Source: Rhododendron vialii | Taxonomy: Eukaryota > Streptophyta > Magnoliopsida > Ericales > Ericaceae | Length of the DNA: 64,000 nucleotides | Assembly: GCF_030253575.1 (NCBI RefSeq) | Contig: NC_080569.1 | Location: 5,519,501 to 5,583,500, forward strand | Reading direction: 5' to 3' | Shown: positions 60,516 through 64,000 of the stretch, piece by piece | Position numbering within the stretch: position 1 is the stretch's first letter | Layout: the number at the start of each line of letters is the position of its first letter | Notes under the pieces: model-generated | The model's input: only the letters and a program-made list of their open reading frames with translations | Told to the model about the DNA's origin: nothing | Databases searched by the model: none | Translations under genes and position numbers: made by a program

Positions 60516-62200
60516 GGGAAAATTTCAAAAAAATCCCTGAACTTTCTGACAACTCGCAAAAAAACACCTGAACTTTCACTATTAACAAAAAACACCTAAA
60601 CTTAGCATTCCGTTAACAATTAGACCCCTACCGTCCAATTCCGTTAGTTTGTAACGGATGGAGCTAACGGAAGGCGTTAACTTCTTCTTCTTTTTTACTT
60701 TTTACATTCAAAAATTACTTTTAACTCTTTTTTTTTTTATTGGTAAATAAATATGTAATAAAGTTTTTTTTTCTTATTATTTATCGAAAATTACTTTAAC
60801 CCTATTTTTTATTTTCAAATTTTACCTTTCCCCCCTCTCTCTCTCCCCCTTTTTTTCTTATTAGAATCGACTCCACACCTCCAATTAACCCCACAACCAA
60901 CCGCCTAAGCCTTAGCCACAATTTCAGAAATTCAAAAATTCTTTTAACCTCCTCTGTGTAACCTTTTCTTTTTTTTACTACTTTTACTTCTAAAAATTAC
61001 TTTTAACTCATTCATTTTTTAGTCATAAATAAATATGCAATAAAGTTTTTTTTTCCTTTCTTTTTTCCAAAAATTATTCACCCCCATTTTTTAACTATTA
61101 CGACAATTATTTTAACACCCCCTGCTTCCCCGCACCCCTCCCCGTTTTTTTTTTTTTACTTTCAAATTTAACCCCACAACCAACTGATAGAGGAATTTTA
61201 GGTTTCTCCAAACTGATCGGTGGAGAGAAGAGGGGAGAGGATTTTCATCAGTGGAGAGAGAGAGAGAGAGAGAGTATTTGAAAGTAAAAATGTGTCTTAA
61301 AGTTATTATTATAAATAGTAAAGATTACAGTTAAAGTAATTCTTGATAAATAGTAAGAAAAAAAAACTTTATTTCATATTTATTTACTACTCCCTCCGTC
61401 CCTTTTTAAGTGTCCTGCTTCGTAATTCCAACTTATTAAAAAGACATAATCATTACACCTTTCACATTAACTTTTTCCTCCACTTTCTATACTTACCCAT
61501 CATCATTACACTTTTACTCACTAACTTTTCAAAATAAAATCTACTTTTAGGGACAAAATAGACAATACACCAACTTTTACCCCCCCTAACTTTACAAAAT
61601 GGACACTTATTAAGGGACAGCCCAAAATGAAATACTGGACACAAAAAAAGGGGACGGAGAGAGTACTAAAAATAAAGAGTTAAAAGTAATTTTGGAAGTA
61701 AAAAATATAAAAAATAAGAATGCTGAAAAAAAAGGAGGTTAAAAGCAATTTTGAATTTCTGAAATTAGAGCTAGAGCTTTGGCAGTTTGATTGGTGGAGT
61801 GGGGTTAAAGTTCTAAAAAAAAAGAGGGAGAGAGAGAGAGAGAGAAGGGGAAAGGTAGAAAGTAACAAAAAAGATGGTGGTTAAGGTTATTTTTGTAAAT
61901 AGTAAAAAAAAGAGTTAAAGTAATTTTTGATAAATAGTAAGAAAAAAAAAGAACTTTATTGCATATTTATTTACCAATAAAAAAAGAAAGAGTTAAAAGT
62001 AATTTTTGAATGTAAAAAGTAAAAAGAAAAAAAGTTAATGCCTTCCGTTAGCTCCATCCGTTACAAACTAACTGAATTGGACGGCAGGGGTCTAATTGTT
62101 AACAGAATGCTAAGTTTAGGTGTTTTTTTGTTAATAGTGAAAGTTCAGGTGTTTTTTTGCAAGTTGTCAGAAAGTTCAGGAGTTTTTTTGAAATTTTCCC
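60516..62200. mobile_element. MULE-like foldback element, 1.68 kb
   Basis: Long terminal inverted repeats begin GGGAAAATTTCAAAAAAA at 60516 and end with the inverse at 62200. The outer 180 nt are about 95% matched (CTGAACTTTCTGACAACT, AACGGATGGAGCTAACGG and others), and the arms continue with lower identity to a centre near 61160. Flanking TTTTTTTCC (60507-60515 and 62202-62210) fits a 9 bp Mutator-type target-site duplication, though it is low complexity. There is no transposase; the arms are AT-rich with TAATTTTTGATAAATAGTAA-type repeats. A Stowaway MITE is inserted in the right arm. Confidence 0.8.
61390..61663. mobile_element. Stowaway MITE nested in the foldback
   Basis: Starts CTCCCTCCGTCCCTTTTTAA and ends GGGGACGGAGAGAG, with TA on both sides (61388-61389 and 61664-61665). 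It is 274 bp. Its removal restores the pairing of ATATTTATTTAC / CTAAAAATAAAGAG in the right arm with the left arm. Confidence 0.88.
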
Positions 62201-62911
62201 TTTTTTTTCCCTACGTTACTGTGATGTCCACCTCGGGAGAAATTTTTGGGTGCCATAGGGTATATAGTATACATGGTACCGGAGCGCACATCCGAGCAAT
62301 CCAAACTTGTTTTGGATAGCTAGGATTTAGAAGCTGAGATAGAAGAGAGAGTGCTCGGATTTAGACCGTTCAAAACACATTTGAACAACTCAGATGCGGA
62401 CTGAATACCGCCACTGGTATCCAATTTGCACCAAAACACTTCTCCCACCTCCGAGTGTGTAATCCCCACACTAATGTGTAGCCAGATTCGTTCCTAGGGC
62501 ATTGAATAATTTCTACTCCTTAAAACCAAATTTTTTACCAAAAAATGTCCCCTTTTTTAAAAGGAAAGGCTACCGATATGGCCGTTCATTTATGTAATTG
62601 ACAGTTCAGATTTAAACCGAGCAATTGACGATTTAAATTTGTATGTGTTCAAATTTAATCCGAGCTATTTATGCCGAGATGAACGATTAGATCAGCTAGT
62701 CGACGTTGGTCTACCGGGAGATGGTCGGCATTATCCTCTTGTCTCCGTTTTTTACGCCCAAATTGTACCTTACGGCCACAATTCTAGTCTGGTAGACAAA
62801 ACGAAGCCGCCATGACTTGTTAAGTTCCGGCCACAAATTGTGAATTTCATTTGATAGCTTGAGGGCCTGTGAAATCTCGCCGCTCTCGTCGCCATCTTCT
62901 GATTACAATTT

Positions 62912-62951
<40 letters not shown>
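62201..62951 (+). promoter_or_regulatory. FKBP15 upstream region and leader
   Basis: Non-coding. A (GA)n tract occupies 62915-62951 and runs directly into the start codon at 62952. No TATA box was identified with confidence. Confidence 0.45.
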
Positions 62952-62954
<3 letters not shown>

Positions 62955-63367
62955 GCGAAGGTGAGATTCAGCTCTTCATCAAAGGTCGCTTCCATATTGC
63001 TTCTGTTGGCTCTTTCCTCACTACTAGGTGATTAATTTACCCTCCTATGTTTTTCCAATTGTATGATCTGGGGTGAGCATTCTCTACAAATGATCAATTT
63101 CAGAAAGAGATAGCTATTATGAGGGAAAGAAAATAATAATGCCGATTTCAATACTGACCTTACTATCCGATGAAATAACGAAAAAATACTCCTTTTGTCT
63201 TTCAGTTTCTGCGAAGAAGACGCGGGATGTAACTGAGTTGCAGATCGGCGTAAAGGTAATTGCTTTGAATGTTATGAGTGCCCGTACTAGCTGCGAAAAA
63301 ACATTTAGATGCAGATTTAGAAAATTTCTTCATTGTTGTGAGGATTTCATTTAAGCTGGAATCAGTG

Positions 63368-63403
<36 letters not shown>

Positions 63404-63550
63404 TATGTGAGCTAAATATATGGGAGACGTTATCTTTGTTTATGATTTTGCTTACTTGACTTCTGGATCTTCCTGATGTTCTTGCAGTTCAAGCCCGAGT
63501 CTTGTAACATTCAGGCGCACAAAGGTGATACAATCAAAGTGCACTATCGG
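62952..63550 (+). CDS. FKBP15: FKBP15-type peptidyl-prolyl isomerase, 5' part (runs off the window)
   Basis: Exons 62952-63027, 63206-63255 and 63488-63550 encode the first 63 aa, all joined in frame with GT-AG borders. An N-terminal signal peptide (MAKVRFSSSS, then a LLLLALSSLLVSA core, cleaved near residue 28) is followed by KKTRDVTELQIGVK, then CNIQAHKGDTIKVHYR, the start of the FKBP fold seen in plant FKBP15-1 and FKBP15-2. These proteins catalyse prolyl cis-trans isomerisation in the ER lumen; FKBP15 proteins normally end in an ER-retention signal, not visible here. The next exon (expected to start GKLTDGT) is not found before 64000, so the gene is partial. A (GT)n microsatellite (63370-63400) lies in intron 2. 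Confidence 0.92.
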
Positions 63551-64000
63551 GTGAGAGATGGCTATGTTCTGCTCTATTGTTGGATAATCATCTTACACTC
63601 TGACAATAGCATTTGTTTCACACATTAAGTTTGTTTTATATATGAAGCTAATAACCATATTGGGATATTGGATTGGATCCGCAAATTTGAACCTAGCAGG
63701 CATAAGTAGTTACACGCTTATGGAGGGGGGTTTGAAACGCAGCTACAGTAATGGGGTTTAGTTTGTTGGTGGATCTCCTGCCTTAGAATGACTTGTTTCA
63801 ATCGACAAGACATGGCTTGTTACCTTCTATTGTGATCAAATGATGATCGTATCAGGATGTATTGCCTATGATTTGAGCATCAGATATTAAATTTTGATGC
63901 TGCTGTGCATTTTGATTAGTAGATTTTGTAGGCACAGTTGAGACATTTATCAGTTAGAAGAAATTACACTCCTTTTCTGTAAAGTATTGCCTTTCGGCTT

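Overview
This window is nuclear DNA of a flowering plant, most likely a woody eudicot. Genes have GT-AG introns and T-rich acceptors, intergenic DNA is AT-rich, and plant-specific families are present (tandem-domain GTP cyclohydrolase I, PPR, TMK receptor kinase, RALF). It carries typical plant mobile DNA: Au-type SINEs, CACTA, MULE, Stowaway and Tourist elements, TRIMs and a solo LTR. The species cannot be named from sequence alone; the abundance of (GA)n tracts would fit Ericales, which is only a guess.

Layout. 0.3-2.2 kb holds a SINE-like copy, a CACTA terminus and a Stowaway MITE. 2.9-5.8 kb (+) is GTP cyclohydrolase I (folate pathway, two exons). 8.3-11.4 kb (-) is a Lys/Glu-rich 'myb-like protein X' type gene, with its leader and promoter up to 12.6 kb. 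15.7-22.4 kb (-) is an MHK/RCK-type protein kinase with 17 coding exons, all resolved in frame to 432 aa. 27.5-30.2 kb (-) is an intronless P-class PPR gene. 31.9-37.4 kb and 40.9-45.1 kb (-) are two intact paralogues of the chloroplast-envelope quinone oxidoreductase homologue (QORH), each 329 aa from four exons. 45.3-52 kb is mobile-element territory with palindromic elements and a 2.1 kb solo LTR. 52.0-52.5 kb (-) is a small hydrophobic protein, 54.3-54.6 kb (+) a RALF-like peptide precursor, 56.8-60.1 kb (-) a TMK-type LRR receptor kinase, 60.5-62.2 kb a MULE-like foldback carrying a nested Stowaway, and 62.95 kb to the edge (+) the first three exons of an ER-type FKBP15.

The most informative structure is at 27-45 kb. 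PPR and QORH sequences alternate: QORH exon-2 relic, PPR, QORH1, PPR relic, QORH2. This suggests a PPR-QORH block that duplicated in tandem at least twice and then decayed. The two QORH copies serve as each other's empty-site controls. A TRIM in QORH1 intron 2, a MULE-type palindrome in QORH2 intron 1 and a palindrome upstream of QORH1 are each missing from the other copy, while a Tourist MITE and an RTE LINE remnant are shared and so predate the duplication.

The genes do not form a pathway. Their grouping looks like ancestral gene order: from memory, Arabidopsis keeps MHK beside QORH on chromosome 4 and GCHI near a similar PPR gene on chromosome 3. No operon, CRISPR, rRNA or convincing functional tRNA gene is present.
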